64,000 nt of DNA from Christensenella minuta (GTDB lineage Bacteria; Bacillota; Clostridia; Christensenellales; Christensenellaceae): assembly GCF_003628755.1 (NCBI RefSeq), contig NZ_CP029256.1, positions 2,127,585 through 2,191,584 of the forward strand. The letters are read 5' to 3'. The notes below the pieces were generated by a model that ran no database searches, was not told the DNA's origin, and worked only from the letters and a program-made list of their open reading frames with translations. This document shows, in pieces, positions 36,317 through 45,658 of the stretch; the first letter of the stretch is position 1, and each line of letters opens with the position of its first letter. A program made the position numbers and the translations under genes.

Positions 36317-36366
36317 CTTAGCATTATAGCAGAAAAACATGGCCATTTACATGACATCCACCCGAC
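36317..36366 (-). promoter_or_regulatory. Phage repeated promoter element, copy A
   Basis: Minus-strand box GTCGGGTGGATGTCATG plus TAAATGGCC (36366-36341), then 12 bases, then TATAAT with extended TGC (36328-36323). The same box and spacing recur at 47.6, 54.2 and 56.6 kb. This copy reads away from the structural genes toward the stray fibre tip and lies after the lysis-module terminator. Unlike the other three it has no hairpin plus U-run just downstream. Confidence 0.7.
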
Positions 36367-36370
36367 AAAA

Positions 36371-36410
36371 TAAAAAGAGCCGTCCGCGCTCCTGCGCAGA
36401 CGGCCCTTTC
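36371..36410 (-). terminator. Terminator at the end of the phage late operon
   Basis: Long GC-rich stem (GGGCCGTCTGCGC with GCGCGGACGGCTC, loop AGGA) followed by TTTTT on the minus strand. It begins a few bases after the holin stop codon. Confidence 0.88.
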
Positions 36411-36414
36411 TCCA

Positions 36415-36708
36415 TTACTCCGTTTTCTTTTCCTGCTTCAAGAGCTGATTCGCATACACAGCCGCAGCCGCAACAAGTATGCCTTGTACGATTGCCGTAA
36501 ACATAGCGTCGAATATCGCGCTTGCCGTCTCAAACGGTATGCTGCCAACGAGCACCCACAAGAGCGACAGCACTATGCCGACCACTCCGAGGCAGACCGG
36601 AATGAACTTGTCCTGCAGCCACTCCGCTTTCTTGAAGCCACAGCCAATCGCTACCAGTACCGGAATCAGTATGAGAAGCTCCGGTTTGATGTATTCCTGA
36701 AAATCCAT
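36415..36708 (-). CDS. Phage holin
   Basis: A 97-residue protein with two or three hydrophobic helices (LLILIPVLVAIGCGFKKAEW, FIPVCLGVVGIVLSLLWVLV, MFTAIVQGILVAAAAVYANQ) and a charged tail KQEKKTE. Size, topology and position right after the endolysin are those of a class I/II holin that permeabilises the membrane at lysis. AAGGAGG precedes the ATG. Specific holin family not assigned. Confidence 0.85.
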   Translation of the reverse strand: MDFQEYIKPELLILIPVLVAIGCGFKKAEWLQDKFIPVCLGVVGIVLSLLWVLVGSIPFETASAIFDAMFTAIVQGILVAAAAVYANQLLKQEKKTE

Positions 36709-36751
36709 TGTTCAGTCCTCCTTATTAAAATTCGTTTGCATAAAAGAGCCT

Positions 36752-36782
36752 TGCAGGGATTCTTATTAAAAAATCCCTGTTT
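36752..36782. other. Hairpin between endolysin and holin genes
   Basis: Stem CAGGGATT/AATCCCTG with a 10-base AT loop. The U-run lies on the plus-strand side (TTTTTT after 36780), so for the minus-strand operon it is an RNA structure and not an obvious terminator. Confidence 0.45.
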
Positions 36783-36794
36783 TTTATAGATAAC

Positions 36795-37628
36795 TTATTC
36801 CCCCGGCGCAGGCTCATGCAGAATCGTCCACGTCAGTTCGCCGCACTTACCGTCCGGCTTGTTGCCGTTGTAGCGGCACCCTACGTCGCGCCCCTCATGA
36901 ATACGCGCCTGTTGGAACGCATGAAGCCCCCGCCTTGTCTTATCTCCAAACTCACCATCTGCTTTTCCTACATTTGCCTTGTGCGCATTTAGGCGTTCCT
37001 GCATCATGCGTACATCGCCGCCCTTACAGCCGTATTTCAGCACCCTGTTCAGCTCCGGCACATTCGCGGACGGGCTGGGCGGCGTTACCGTGTTCGGCAC
37101 AACGCCTCCGGCAATGGAAAGAATCGCGGCCGCGATCCCCTGAACGATCTCATTAAACTTGCTGTCAAACAACGCGTTGTCCCCGGCGTTATCCACGAAT
37201 CCGCACTCGATGGTCGTTGCAGGCATGGTCGTATGGGAGAGCACATAGGTGTTCCTGTCCTGCACCTTAACGCCCCGGTCACGGAACCCAACACCCACAA
37301 GCGCGCCTTGGATCGCCTGCGCCATTTCCCGCGACGTTGCACTTGCGCCCGTTACAATTAGGCATTCCGCGCCATCGCCGCCTCCCGCGTTGCGGTGAAA
37401 AGCAATGAACAGGTCCGCACCCCACAGGTTCGCGTTTTTTGCAATGTCTTTCACATTGATAAGGTAGTCCGCGTTCCGCTCCAGTTCTACAGTGTGTCCC
37501 GCCGCTTTCAGCTTGTCCGCCACCACGGACGCATAACGCAGCGCGTCGTCCTTTTCCTGCCGTCCTCCGATGCCTACGGCCCCGCTGTCCGCTCCGCCGT
37601 GCCCCGGGTTGATATAGATTTTGCTCAT
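36795..37628 (-). CDS. Phage endolysin: N-acetylmuramoyl-L-alanine amidase with binding domain
   Basis: A 277-residue lytic enzyme. Residues 1-180 are an Amidase_3 domain: zinc ligands in INPGHGGADSGAVG, the Glu in VELERNADYL, the His in LFIAFHRNAGGGDG and the catalytic Glu in ATTIECGFVDN. After a Pro/Ser linker, residues 195-275 resemble a peptidoglycan-binding-domain-1 repeat (LKYGCKGGDVRMMQERLNAH, GEFGDKTRRGLHAFQQARI). No signal peptide, as expected for a holin-released lysin. Its start overlaps the upstream gene stop by four bases. Confidence 0.93.
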   Translation of the reverse strand: MSKIYINPGHGGADSGAVGIGGRQEKDDALRYASVVADKLKAAGHTVELERNADYLINVKDIAKNANLWGADLFIAFHRNAGGGDGAECLIVTGASATSREMAQAIQGALVGVGFRDRGVKVQDRNTYVLSHTTMPATTIECGFVDNAGDNALFDSKFNEIVQGIAAAILSIAGGVVPNTVTPPSPSANVPELNRVLKYGCKGGDVRMMQERLNAHKANVGKADGEFGDKTRRGLHAFQQARIHEGRDVGCRYNGNKPDGKCGELTWTILHEPAPGE

Positions 37629-37945
37629 TTTCTCTCCTCCTTTAGATTTTCAATACATTTTTGTGATTCGTCGATGCGTTTCCACATCGTCTTTTGCTCT
37701 TTCTCCAGCATCGTGACCCGCAGGTTCAATTCATTTTGCGCCTGCATCAGGTCTACCATCTGCTTTTTCAGGTCGTCGATTCCTGCCTTGATGTACCCAA
37801 TATCCGTCATCAGCACGCCCCTCTCTTCTCCGCCCTCTGTGCTGCGCTTTTTCAGGCCGTTCTGGTACCCTATAAATCCAGTCACGACGGCAGCGGTCAC
37901 GCCGATTGCCGAAATGACGACCGTTAAAATTTCATGTGGATTCAT
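37625..37945 (-). CDS. Phage membrane-anchored coiled-coil protein of the lysis module
   Basis: A 106-residue protein with one N-terminal membrane segment (LTVVISAIGVTAAVVTGFIG) followed by a long charged coiled coil (KAGIDDLKKQMVDLMQAQNE, LRVTMLEKEQKTMWKRIDES). It resembles XhlA/hemolysin-like or spanin-like accessory lysis proteins in size and place, but the membrane segment is at the N-terminus, so the family is not certain. ATG at 37945 follows AGGAGG. Confidence 0.65.
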   Translation of the reverse strand: MNPHEILTVVISAIGVTAAVVTGFIGYQNGLKKRSTEGGEERGVLMTDIGYIKAGIDDLKKQMVDLMQAQNELNLRVTMLEKEQKTMWKRIDESQKCIENLKEERK

Positions 37946-38001
37946 CCTCCCCCTCCTTCTCCTCACAGCCTGTTTTTGGTGTTATGAACATTTTAGCCTC
38001 C

Positions 38002-39519
38002 TTAGTTAGCCCCTTTCGGGTAAATGATGAAAATACCAATAGATTTTACAGGCTGGTTTACATTGTGGGAGGTCCGTATTTCTCCCGTCGGCATCAGCAC
38101 GGAGTCCGTCATAATAAATGTGCCGTCAGCCTTTAGTCCAACATTCCTGATCCCCCATACTTCAACCTGTGGAATCTCTATTCCGAGGCCGGCGATACTT
38201 GCCACCTTCATTTGGTTGGCTATCCCATCATTATCTTTTGACGCCGAGATACGGATAAATACTGTTTTTTCGTCTTCCCATATATAATTTGTTCCTAACG
38301 TTACGCCGTTAAGCGGCGCAGCTTTCTTGATTTCCGGTTGGGCCAGAACACTTGTCATATCGGACTGTTTTGCGTAATAGCCCGGCAGCTCCCCGCCCAG
38401 CTTCTGCGCATTCTCCACTTCTGCAGCCGTCACATCCCCGTCCACGTCCGGGCTTTGTCCGTTTACCGTCAGCACGCGCCCTGCCGGAACCATATACACC
38501 CGGTCTATATATGCCTTGCCTGCGAATGCCGTATCCGAATAGACCGTAATGTTCCCTTCCGCATCCTTTGTATTTTCAGACAGCAGAGACTTCATTACGC
38601 CCGCTTCGCCTGTGTCGTACAGCGCCGTCAGCACACAGTATTCCCCGCGCCTGTGTTCGCTCTCCGGGATGGATAGAATGTATTTTCCATCCTGCTGCGT
38701 CCAGTCTGCCGCTGAAAACTCCCATATGCACGGCGGAGCCGTCACGCCGGTCTCCCCGTAGGTCTTACCGTACTTGATGATGTAATTACACACCAGGTAG
38801 GGCTGGAGGTTGTTGTGGGCTTCACCGCCGCCAGCTGCATTAGTACTGGATTTTACGTTATTTGTTTGCGATACGGTATCGCTTGGCCCATACTGTGCGC
38901 CTGATCCGGGAGAATTGACCGGATAGGTATGCACGTGCGCGGGAAGTTCGCTTGTTTTCAATATATGCGTCTCTTCTCCGCCCGTCTTGCCGAGCGCATC
39001 AAACGTCCCCGTGTTTTTTCCGACCGTAACGCGCCCCCGCAGGTCAGGTACGCGGAACGTTCCCGCCGCGTCGCCCGCTTCATTGTAGGCCGTACCGACC
39101 ACCTCATACAGCTTCAGGTAATCCCCGTTCGCCGGATAGCTCGCGCCGTCGCACCACAAATACCCGTCCGGCAGCGTTTCCCCGGCAAACGGCTTAATAA
39201 CGCCGACCGGTTCTGCGTCGTCCGCACCTCCGCCGCCTCCGCCGCCTCCCGCGTCGATTGCGTCTGTTACCGCCTTCTGGCTCATGACCTTCGTTTCGCT
39301 CCGTCCGCGAACCTGGACAATGTCTGCCTTCGGAATACTATCCTCAACGCCCTTCTCCAGTTTCCCGATCGCCTCCCCCGCCGTATCCGCCGCTGTGACA
39401 GCGCCGCCCGCCGCCGGTTTTGCATATCCTGCCATCACAACCTGCCCTGCTTCCGTTTCCGGATGCAGGACATCATAGCCTCCTTCTGTTTTTACATTGA
39501 TCCTGACATTCTTTGCCAT
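38002..39519 (-). CDS. Tail fibre / tail-collar protein
   Basis: A 505-residue host-recognition protein. The N-terminal 60 residues repeat a fibre motif shared with the neighbouring gene (MAGYAKPAAGGAVTAADTAG then EAIGKLEKG). A Gly8 linker leads to a phage tail-collar domain, about residues 103-250 (GVIKPFAGETLPDGYLWCDG, TFRVPDLRGRVTVGKNTGTF, LPAHVHTY, AHNNLQPYLVCNYIIKYG). The C-terminal half is beta-rich and probably the receptor-binding tip. The 24-26 residues around HNNLQPYLV recur as a stray copy at 35989-36219. Confidence 0.88.
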   Translation of the reverse strand: MAKNVRINVKTEGGYDVLHPETEAGQVVMAGYAKPAAGGAVTAADTAGEAIGKLEKGVEDSIPKADIVQVRGRSETKVMSQKAVTDAIDAGGGGGGGGADDAEPVGVIKPFAGETLPDGYLWCDGASYPANGDYLKLYEVVGTAYNEAGDAAGTFRVPDLRGRVTVGKNTGTFDALGKTGGEETHILKTSELPAHVHTYPVNSPGSGAQYGPSDTVSQTNNVKSSTNAAGGGEAHNNLQPYLVCNYIIKYGKTYGETGVTAPPCIWEFSAADWTQQDGKYILSIPESEHRRGEYCVLTALYDTGEAGVMKSLLSENTKDAEGNITVYSDTAFAGKAYIDRVYMVPAGRVLTVNGQSPDVDGDVTAAEVENAQKLGGELPGYYAKQSDMTSVLAQPEIKKAAPLNGVTLGTNYIWEDEKTVFIRISASKDNDGIANQMKVASIAGLGIEIPQVEVWGIRNVGLKADGTFIMTDSVLMPTGEIRTSHNVNQPVKSIGIFIIYPKGAN

Positions 39520-39528
39520 AGTTTCCTC

Positions 39529-40662
39529 CTATACCGTCTGATACCAAAAATCTCCGGTCGCCGCTCCGGCCGGTTCCGCCGCCGCAACCGTGATCCGCGC
39601 TTTCGCGTCCGTCTTCGCCTCTACCTTGCCGATCGCCTCCGAAACTGTATCCGCCGCCGTCACAGCCCCTGTTCCTTTGGCATAGCTCCCTACCTTAATG
39701 TCCGTCCCCGCCGCATTCTCTCCCTTTGTCACAAGCCCCTTTGCGTCAAAAGTAATCCTGGTACCGGTTCCCGCGGTAATTGCCGCATTGCCGCTCACCT
39801 TGCCGTCCGTCTTCCTCTCCACCTTGCCGAGCGCCTCCATCACCGTGTCCGCGCCCGTAATATCCGCTTCCGCCGTTGCTTTTACATATCCGGTCATTTT
39901 GACGTCCGCCGCCGTTGCATCCCCGCCTCCGGTCACCAGCCCTTTCCCATCATATGTGATCTTCGTCTTCGTCCCAGCCGTCATTGCTCCATTGGAAACG
40001 ACGTAGTTCCCCGCGGCCTGTTTCCCCTCGAGGCCCTTTTCCAGCTTGCCCACCGCCGCATTCACAGTGTCCGCCGCCGTAACTGCGCCGGCCGCAGCCG
40101 GTTTTGTATACCCCGTCATTGCAAGGTTCGCTCCGGCAAGCTCCACGGCTCCCGTCATTCCGTTTACACTCGCCACCTCGTCCGTATTGTCGATCTTGGC
40201 CCAGCCCGCCGCCGTGCCGTTATATACCGCCCAGTCGCCCGTATTGTATTCCGTCCCCGAGATCGTCCCCGCCGCCGCAACGATATAGAAATCTCCCGTT
40301 TCCGGTGCGGACGGATATCCCGCGGAAGCGTCCAGCGTTCCCTTGTAATTGAGTCCGCCGCCGCTCGACTGCGGCAGCAGGCTCGACGGGAGCTTCCCCG
40401 ACGCATCCAGCCCCGCATATCCGTTCGCCTTTCCCTTGTTCGCCGTATTTTCCGGCGTATAGCCGATCGCGTTTTGCTTCGCGTCCAGTCCCTTTTCCAG
40501 TTTGCCCACCGCCGCGTTCAGCGAATCCGCCGCCACGACCGCGCCTCCCTGTGCCGGTTTGACGTATCCGTCCATATAAACGGATTCCCCGTCCGTCCGG
40601 GGGTATAGTGTGTCCCATGAAGTCCCGTTCCAGTTCTTCATCACAAACTTTTCTTTTGCCAT
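39529..40662 (-). CDS. Repetitive tail-fibre protein
   Basis: A 377-residue protein built from repeats of the type M-x-G-Y-x-K...aVtaADTv-x-AvGKLEKgL, seen about five times (for example MTGYTKPAAAGAVTAADTVN and KVEAKTD). Between repeats are collagen-free Gly/Ala/Thr-rich segments such as GAMTAGTKTKITYDGKGLVT. It ends with GDFWYQTV. The repeat is shared with the N-terminus of the collar fibre downstream, so the two probably form one fibre or share an attachment site. Confidence 0.8.
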   Translation of the reverse strand: MAKEKFVMKNWNGTSWDTLYPRTDGESVYMDGYVKPAQGGAVVAADSLNAAVGKLEKGLDAKQNAIGYTPENTANKGKANGYAGLDASGKLPSSLLPQSSGGGLNYKGTLDASAGYPSAPETGDFYIVAAAGTISGTEYNTGDWAVYNGTAAGWAKIDNTDEVASVNGMTGAVELAGANLAMTGYTKPAAAGAVTAADTVNAAVGKLEKGLEGKQAAGNYVVSNGAMTAGTKTKITYDGKGLVTGGGDATAADVKMTGYVKATAEADITGADTVMEALGKVERKTDGKVSGNAAITAGTGTRITFDAKGLVTKGENAAGTDIKVGSYAKGTGAVTAADTVSEAIGKVEAKTDAKARITVAAAEPAGAATGDFWYQTV

Positions 40663-40672
40663 ATCCCTCTCC

Positions 40673-41134
40673 TTAGGTATCCATCCACAGGTTTTCCCTG
40701 TTTGGAATCTCCATCCGCGATACGGTCGCGTTTTTGATGACCGCCGTCCCGCTCTGCGGATTTTCCGTTATTTCCTGCACCCAGATCCCGCCCGCGGGCT
40801 GCTGCGGCATCGGTATCTCCGCCGAATACGCAATGTGCGCCGGGGCCGCCAGATGAATGTTCAGCTTCCCGAGCAGGTATTCCAGGTTGCTTTGTACCGT
40901 CTGCCCCGATCCGCTCTCGATCTCCTCCGCGCCCGTGTTCCCCGCGCCGCCCGTACCAACGGATGCGTCCACAAACGCATTGTGTTTTGGGACGATCACT
41001 TCCTTGCCCAGCTTGTCAAACGCCGCCTTCAGTTCCGCGGCGCTCATCCCCGCCTCGCTCGGTTCGTCCGGCAGGCTCGCCACGTCTTTTCCCGTATAGT
41101 CCGATTCCCTGATTTTGTAATCATTAAGCGACAT
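40673..41134 (-). CDS. Phage virion-region protein, function unknown
   Basis: A 153-residue protein. The N-terminal part (MSLNDYKIRESDYTGKDVAS followed by LPDEPSEAGMSAAELKAAFD) resembles short segments found at the start of fibre-associated proteins. The middle is Gly/Ser-rich and the C-terminus reads PQSGTAVIKNATVSRMEIPN. The start at 41134 is set by AAGGAGG seven bases ahead. Probably a fibre-attachment or tail-tip protein by position; no family recognised. Confidence 0.6.
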   Translation of the reverse strand: MSLNDYKIRESDYTGKDVASLPDEPSEAGMSAAELKAAFDKLGKEVIVPKHNAFVDASVGTGGAGNTGAEEIESGSGQTVQSNLEYLLGKLNIHLAAPAHIAYSAEIPMPQQPAGGIWVQEITENPQSGTAVIKNATVSRMEIPNRENLWMDT

Positions 41135-41179
41135 ATATTGCCTCCTTTCCCTATAAGATATCAATAGATATCTTTTCCT

Positions 41180-41914
41180 TTATCTGTAAGACACAGTACC
41201 ATCTCTATAGATAATCTTCTGTTTTCCATTGCCAAGAGACATAATCGATCTTATCTCCTTTGTTGTACTTTTGCTATCATGTACACGGCCTAACCCGCCA
41301 TTATATAATCCATTTCCCGCATTCCCTTGGGATACTATATAGGTCTCCGTGTTTTTTTTCGTCCTTCCGCTGCTGCCTCCACTCGAACTTCTCGCCTGCT
41401 GTCTCTCCAGCTCCCATTGCTCCTGTGCCCTTCGTTCCGCCTCCTGTTGCAAATAAGCGTTCCAGCTGTCTCCCGCGCGCGCCCATGCGTCCGCTTCTTT
41501 TGCGGTATTAATATTGTTGATATTTGTGCGGTACGAATTACCCAGGCTGGTCAGGTTGCTCTGGTAGGTCTGCCCCAACTGGCCAAACTGCTGGTTATAG
41601 CTCGATGTCGCCGCTCCGCGCGCATTCTGGTAAGTTTTAAGTAGATTCCCGTAAGTACTTTCCGTCATGCCTCCGCGAATCCCTTGCGCGGCCAATGCCG
41701 TTGGCACATCCCGCATCGCCTTTTGCTGGCTGATATACGCGTCGCGCATCGCCTGTTCCCGTGTCCCCGCCAGCGTCTTTGCATTCTGATTATAAGCGTT
41801 TGTCAGGTCTGTCTTATTCGCATTGTAATTTTGGGTTTCCGTATCGATCTGTCCTTGATATTGTGTGGCCAGATCGTTCAGGTATTGTTTGTAATATTCA
41901 TCTCTCGATGCCAT
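41180..41914 (-). CDS. Putative virion/ejection protein, Gln/Asn-rich helical
   Basis: A 244-residue hydrophilic protein, strongly helical and rich in Gln, Asn, Tyr and Ala in its first 160 residues (ASRDEYYKQYLNDLATQYQG, TYQNARGAATSSYNQQFGQL), then a Ser/Gly linker and a basic C-terminus (GNGKQKIIYRDGTVSYR). Composition and place, after the head-tail stopper gene, resemble internal ejection proteins of short-tailed phages, but no direct homologue is recognised. Normal ribosome-binding site. Confidence 0.55.
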   Translation of the reverse strand: MASRDEYYKQYLNDLATQYQGQIDTETQNYNANKTDLTNAYNQNAKTLAGTREQAMRDAYISQQKAMRDVPTALAAQGIRGGMTESTYGNLLKTYQNARGAATSSYNQQFGQLGQTYQSNLTSLGNSYRTNINNINTAKEADAWARAGDSWNAYLQQEAERRAQEQWELERQQARSSSGGSSGRTKKNTETYIVSQGNAGNGLYNGGLGRVHDSKSTTKEIRSIMSLGNGKQKIIYRDGTVSYR

Positions 41915-41929
41915 TTTTTGTCCCTCCGT

Positions 41930-43864
41930 TTATTTGATCCTGCTTTTCGTATTATAGTGTGCAGTAATACCCTGCAATCCGAATCCCTCTTTTGCCGCGC
42001 CATTTTCAAAGCGGAACTGTGTCGTAATGATCTTTTTTGCCTTTACTGTCGTCGTCGCCGTCAGGTCGTCCACATTTGTGTTGAACGAAAATCTCTGGAA
42101 ATCCATATCCATGAAAGATATAATATCCACGTTTCGCTCGTCTAAGGTCTGCCACGTTCCGTCGATCCGGATATACACCTGAAAAGACGACCGTGCATAC
42201 GGCTGCAGCCGCGTAAAAAGATAACGCAGCGTTTTATAAAGGTCCCCATACGAAAAGTCGATCGTTGGTGTCGTCCAATAGGCTCGGATCGGTTTGCCGT
42301 CGTCCATATAACTCGCCGATATCTTTTCCCGGAACATCCGCATCACTTTACCGTCCGGCGTTCCGAATAAAAGTTCCTCCCCGTCGGTTCCCGTGTTCCA
42401 TACGCGCACCGGCATATTGTCCCAGTAATACCATTCATATTGGTATTGTTCCGTGCCCTTTCCGTCATAATGCTTCTGTGCCGCATCCGCCACGAAACAC
42501 ACGCCGTCTGTTGCGATATACAAATATCCTCCCCGCACGGTCCCCACGGCGTTTTTTAAATCGTGTCCTTTCAGCCTCCTGTCAATCAGTGCGCTTCTCG
42601 TTTGTGCATATTTTTCCGCCGTCACCGCATTTGACGTAATGGCGAATACGCCGTCCGAAGACAGAAATAAGTGGTCGTCGCGCAGGTCACAGAAGCAATG
42701 TTTGGAAACAGCGCCCACGCCCGCGATTCCCTGCCGCACATAATACACAACTTTTTGTTCGCCGTTTATTTCCTTCAGTTCACCGTTCATCAGGAACGCC
42801 GTCGCATCCTGATAATTATTTTCCTTGAGGATCACAAGATGCTCTCCCAACTTCCGGTATCCCATGATCGCTGTGTTTTCCTGCCCAATCACCGAATAAT
42901 TAGAGTCTGGGAAATACGTCGGGTCGGATGGCTGTGAATAATAGTGATAGTTAATATACTGCGGGTTCCCCGTCAGGAACGCCTGGTCATAGCTCGACAA
43001 TCCAAATAGCGTCTGTACCGTGCACGTACCGATACTGTCCGCATAACCCGCCACAGTTTTCGCCGCCGTGATCCGCACATTGTCCGCGCCTTCCTCGGGC
43101 GATTTTCCCGGTGCCGTCTTAAATGTAATAGTCCCCGTCGGCCTGTCAACCGTGAAATCCGTCCCTTCCTTTTTTTCCACCCAGCTGCCGTTCGCGTTCA
43201 GGACTTCCACCTTCACCGCGCTGTCCGTATCCAAAGGTGAGAAATCCAATACAAACACCTTTTCAGCCGCTTTTGCCTCCGTTACCAGAAACGAATTCTT
43301 CCGCCACTTGTTCATCCTGTTCGTCGGCTCATATCCTTCCCCACCCTGGTCTTTCGTGCCCGGGTTCCGCGAAATCGCCGTAGTGGGAATATAGGTGTCC
43401 GCGCCATTCTCTGTTTTTTCCAGCGTTTTTCCATCGCACCAGTAATAATTTTTCCCGTCCAATATCCAAAGCTTGGAAGCCATCTCCGTTTTCCCGTTTT
43501 TCTTCACCGGGACGCTCATCTGGAACACGGCCGACCGCTCGTCGTTCATCCCTTCCGAAAGTACAACGTCTTCTTTCTGCGTTTCTCCGCATAAAATAAA
43601 TTTTGTCCCCGCATGAATAAACCGATACCGCTTTTCCGGTGTAATCAGCTCAAATATCCCGTTGATCCTGTTTCCATACTCCGCGACCTTTTCATATCCG
43701 AACCGTTTCACGGCCTGTCCGTTCCGGTCTGATATCATGTTCAACACGTCGGGCGACCTCCGAAGGTCAACATTTCCGCTGTAAGTCGAAAAATCCGCCC
43801 CTTTGAATTTGTCGATCACGACCCGGCCCGGTCCTCTTTTCTGCGGTACGTTTACCGTCCTCAT
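41930..43864 (-). CDS. Head-closure / tail protein (P22 gp10-like stabilisation protein)
   Basis: A 644-residue beta-rich protein starting MRTVNVPQKRGPGRVVIDKF then KGADFSTYSGNVDLRRSPDV. It has kelch- or propeller-like strand repeats (GYEKVAEYGNRINGIFELIT, LSSDGVFAITSN, DGEELLFGTPDGKVMRMFRE). Length and place after the connector match the packaged-DNA stabilisation protein of P22-like phages. ATG at 43864 is chosen because AGGAGG lies six bases ahead. The frame is open about 70 codons further upstream without support. Confidence 0.65.
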   Translation of the reverse strand: MRTVNVPQKRGPGRVVIDKFKGADFSTYSGNVDLRRSPDVLNMISDRNGQAVKRFGYEKVAEYGNRINGIFELITPEKRYRFIHAGTKFILCGETQKEDVVLSEGMNDERSAVFQMSVPVKKNGKTEMASKLWILDGKNYYWCDGKTLEKTENGADTYIPTTAISRNPGTKDQGGEGYEPTNRMNKWRKNSFLVTEAKAAEKVFVLDFSPLDTDSAVKVEVLNANGSWVEKKEGTDFTVDRPTGTITFKTAPGKSPEEGADNVRITAAKTVAGYADSIGTCTVQTLFGLSSYDQAFLTGNPQYINYHYYSQPSDPTYFPDSNYSVIGQENTAIMGYRKLGEHLVILKENNYQDATAFLMNGELKEINGEQKVVYYVRQGIAGVGAVSKHCFCDLRDDHLFLSSDGVFAITSNAVTAEKYAQTRSALIDRRLKGHDLKNAVGTVRGGYLYIATDGVCFVADAAQKHYDGKGTEQYQYEWYYWDNMPVRVWNTGTDGEELLFGTPDGKVMRMFREKISASYMDDGKPIRAYWTTPTIDFSYGDLYKTLRYLFTRLQPYARSSFQVYIRIDGTWQTLDERNVDIISFMDMDFQRFSFNTNVDDLTATTTVKAKKIITTQFRFENGAAKEGFGLQGITAHYNTKSRIK

Positions 43865-43929
43865 TCTCATCCTCCTGCTCTCTCGCTGCTTTTTCCCTGC
43901 CGGGCAGCGGCAGTGCCCTGTCCTGCCGT

Positions 43930-44541
43930 TTATATCCAGCCCGTCGTGCATACATATTCCGCTTTTCCTGCCCGTGCCGCATCGCTCCACAGTGCTTCCA
44001 GCCTTTGCGCATATTCGTTCCATAACATCGATGAAATGGAAGCGTCGTCGTCCTTGAACAGCGAAGACGCCATACACACCGGAATCAAGTTCGCCGCTCC
44101 CGGCGGCAGCCCCGGCTCATAATCATCCGGCGTACTGCTTGTAAATTCCTCAGGTGCGGCATGGTAATATATGTTGAATTTCCCTTCAAACGCGCCGTCC
44201 ACCCATAGCGTGTGTCCATCCGGCAAGATCGTGCACGGAACGCCGCTGTCCACATATTCGTCCGCAAACCGCATAAACGCAATTTGCCCGTCCCGCCGTG
44301 TCAGCTCCCGCAGGTCGTATTCATACGCCGTCCCGCTTTCCGCCTGCACAGCGGTATATTTCCGGATATCCGGCAGTACCCGCGCAATATCGTATAATGC
44401 GATATTTGCCGCTCCTGGCATCGCAAGGGTGTAATCCTTCAGGTTGCCGTCCGTCTGAGGAATCACACTTCCTTTTTTTGAATAGGAATACATCAGTTTC
44501 AGGCATTCGTCCCTGATTTCTTTCCAAGTCATTTCCTTCAT
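43930..44541 (-). CDS. Head-tail connector (adaptor) protein
   Basis: A 203-residue helical protein starting MKEMTWKEIRDECLKLMYSY, with LPPGAANLIPVCMASSLFKD and EYAQRLEALWSDAARAGKAE. Order (capsid, then this, then stabilisation protein) and size suggest the P22 gp4-like adaptor that binds below the portal. Family assignment is by position and fold pattern, not by a clear motif. Confidence 0.65.
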   Translation of the reverse strand: MKEMTWKEIRDECLKLMYSYSKKGSVIPQTDGNLKDYTLAMPGAANIALYDIARVLPDIRKYTAVQAESGTAYEYDLRELTRRDGQIAFMRFADEYVDSGVPCTILPDGHTLWVDGAFEGKFNIYYHAAPEEFTSSTPDDYEPGLPPGAANLIPVCMASSLFKDDDASISSMLWNEYAQRLEALWSDAARAGKAEYVCTTGWI

Positions 44542-44607
44542 TCCTTCCTTTGGCAGGAACGGAAAACGGGCGAAACCGCTCCACCCGTTTCCTCCCTGTC
44601 CGTCCTG

Positions 44608-45633
44608 TTATGCCGCAGCCGTTTCGATCAGCTTTGCCGCGTTTGTGTCGGAAGCAATACCGCCCACTGCAAACGCACGCCAGTCGTTAAAGCCTGCGAT
44701 AAACCTCGAACGGCCTTTCCAAATGTTGTTGTCCGTGTTTTCGTCCACATAGGATTTCACCGCCAGTTTGATGCGGTCAAGCCATACCGCTCCGCCGCAT
44801 TCCTTGTTATAGTTGCTGTCCAGCATGATCCACGGCTTGTCCTTCCCGTTTATGAACTGGTTCAGGTACTGCCATGTCACAATATGGAACCTGCCGAAAG
44901 TATAGTTAAACCCATTGTTCGACGTGTTCGGGTCCTTATCCGCGCCCAAGGCCGCAAACAGGTCCTTTTTCAGCTTCCAGTCGTTCGGGATAATGATCGT
45001 ATCCGGTGCGATTGCAAGCACCTGTCCGTTGTCATCCCGGAAATCCTGCATCCTGCATTCCATCGCCGCCAGTGCGTCCGCTGAAAATTCATCCTGGAAA
45101 ATATTAGACTGTGCATCCCCCTTCACCTTAGCGGTGTGGTTGTGGGCGAACAGTTTTTTACCGTCCGCGCATGCCGTGGAAAACTTCATCCCGCGGAACT
45201 TGATGCTCGTTCCGTTGATGCCGCCCGCCAGCAGCGCCGCGCCAAACTGCTCACGCGTGCGGTGATATCCGCTCACAAACGCATACGGTTTGCTTCTGAG
45301 ATCAATGGTCTTGCTGTCCTCCACCATCTCCTGCGTCACCGTAAACGCGTCCTTCCACGTCACATGCTCAAGGATTTTTTCGTATCCCTCCTGCATTTCG
45401 TCCTGCGGATACGCCCCGCCTTCGCCTGTGGGCTGGAACCCGTTCATCGAAGTCATCCCCGTCAGCTTCTCGGAAAAGTTTTTGGAATCTGCGATCATAA
45501 AGACGTGTTCCAGCGCCGATTTTTCCTCGAATGCTTCTACCTGTTTTTCTACAAACAGCCTGATTGGGCACTGGCTTTTGCCAAATACGCTGTCGTTTAT
45601 GCCCGAACTTTCAGAAAATATAATCCCTGCCAT
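44608..45633 (-). CDS. Major capsid protein
   Basis: A 341-residue protein with the length and texture of HK97-fold coat proteins. Segments such as EMQEGYEKILEHVTWKDAFT, ACADGKKLFAHNHTAKVKGD, APDTIIIPNDWKLKKDLFAA and DENTDNNIWKGRSRFIAGFN are typical of coat proteins of the Mu gpT/P22-related class. It follows the scaffold and decoration genes, the normal place. No separate protease gene is seen. Confidence 0.82.
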   Translation of the reverse strand: MAGIIFSESSGINDSVFGKSQCPIRLFVEKQVEAFEEKSALEHVFMIADSKNFSEKLTGMTSMNGFQPTGEGGAYPQDEMQEGYEKILEHVTWKDAFTVTQEMVEDSKTIDLRSKPYAFVSGYHRTREQFGAALLAGGINGTSIKFRGMKFSTACADGKKLFAHNHTAKVKGDAQSNIFQDEFSADALAAMECRMQDFRDDNGQVLAIAPDTIIIPNDWKLKKDLFAALGADKDPNTSNNGFNYTFGRFHIVTWQYLNQFINGKDKPWIMLDSNYNKECGGAVWLDRIKLAVKSYVDENTDNNIWKGRSRFIAGFNDWRAFAVGGIASDTNAAKLIETAAA

Positions 45634-45658
45634 AAAATAAATCTCCCTTCACTCTTTT

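Noticed and set aside
38929-40608. 559-codon plus-strand frame opposite the tail-fibre genes
   Set aside because: Arg/His-rich reverse reading of the fibre repeats. The strand order of all neighbouring phage genes is minus.
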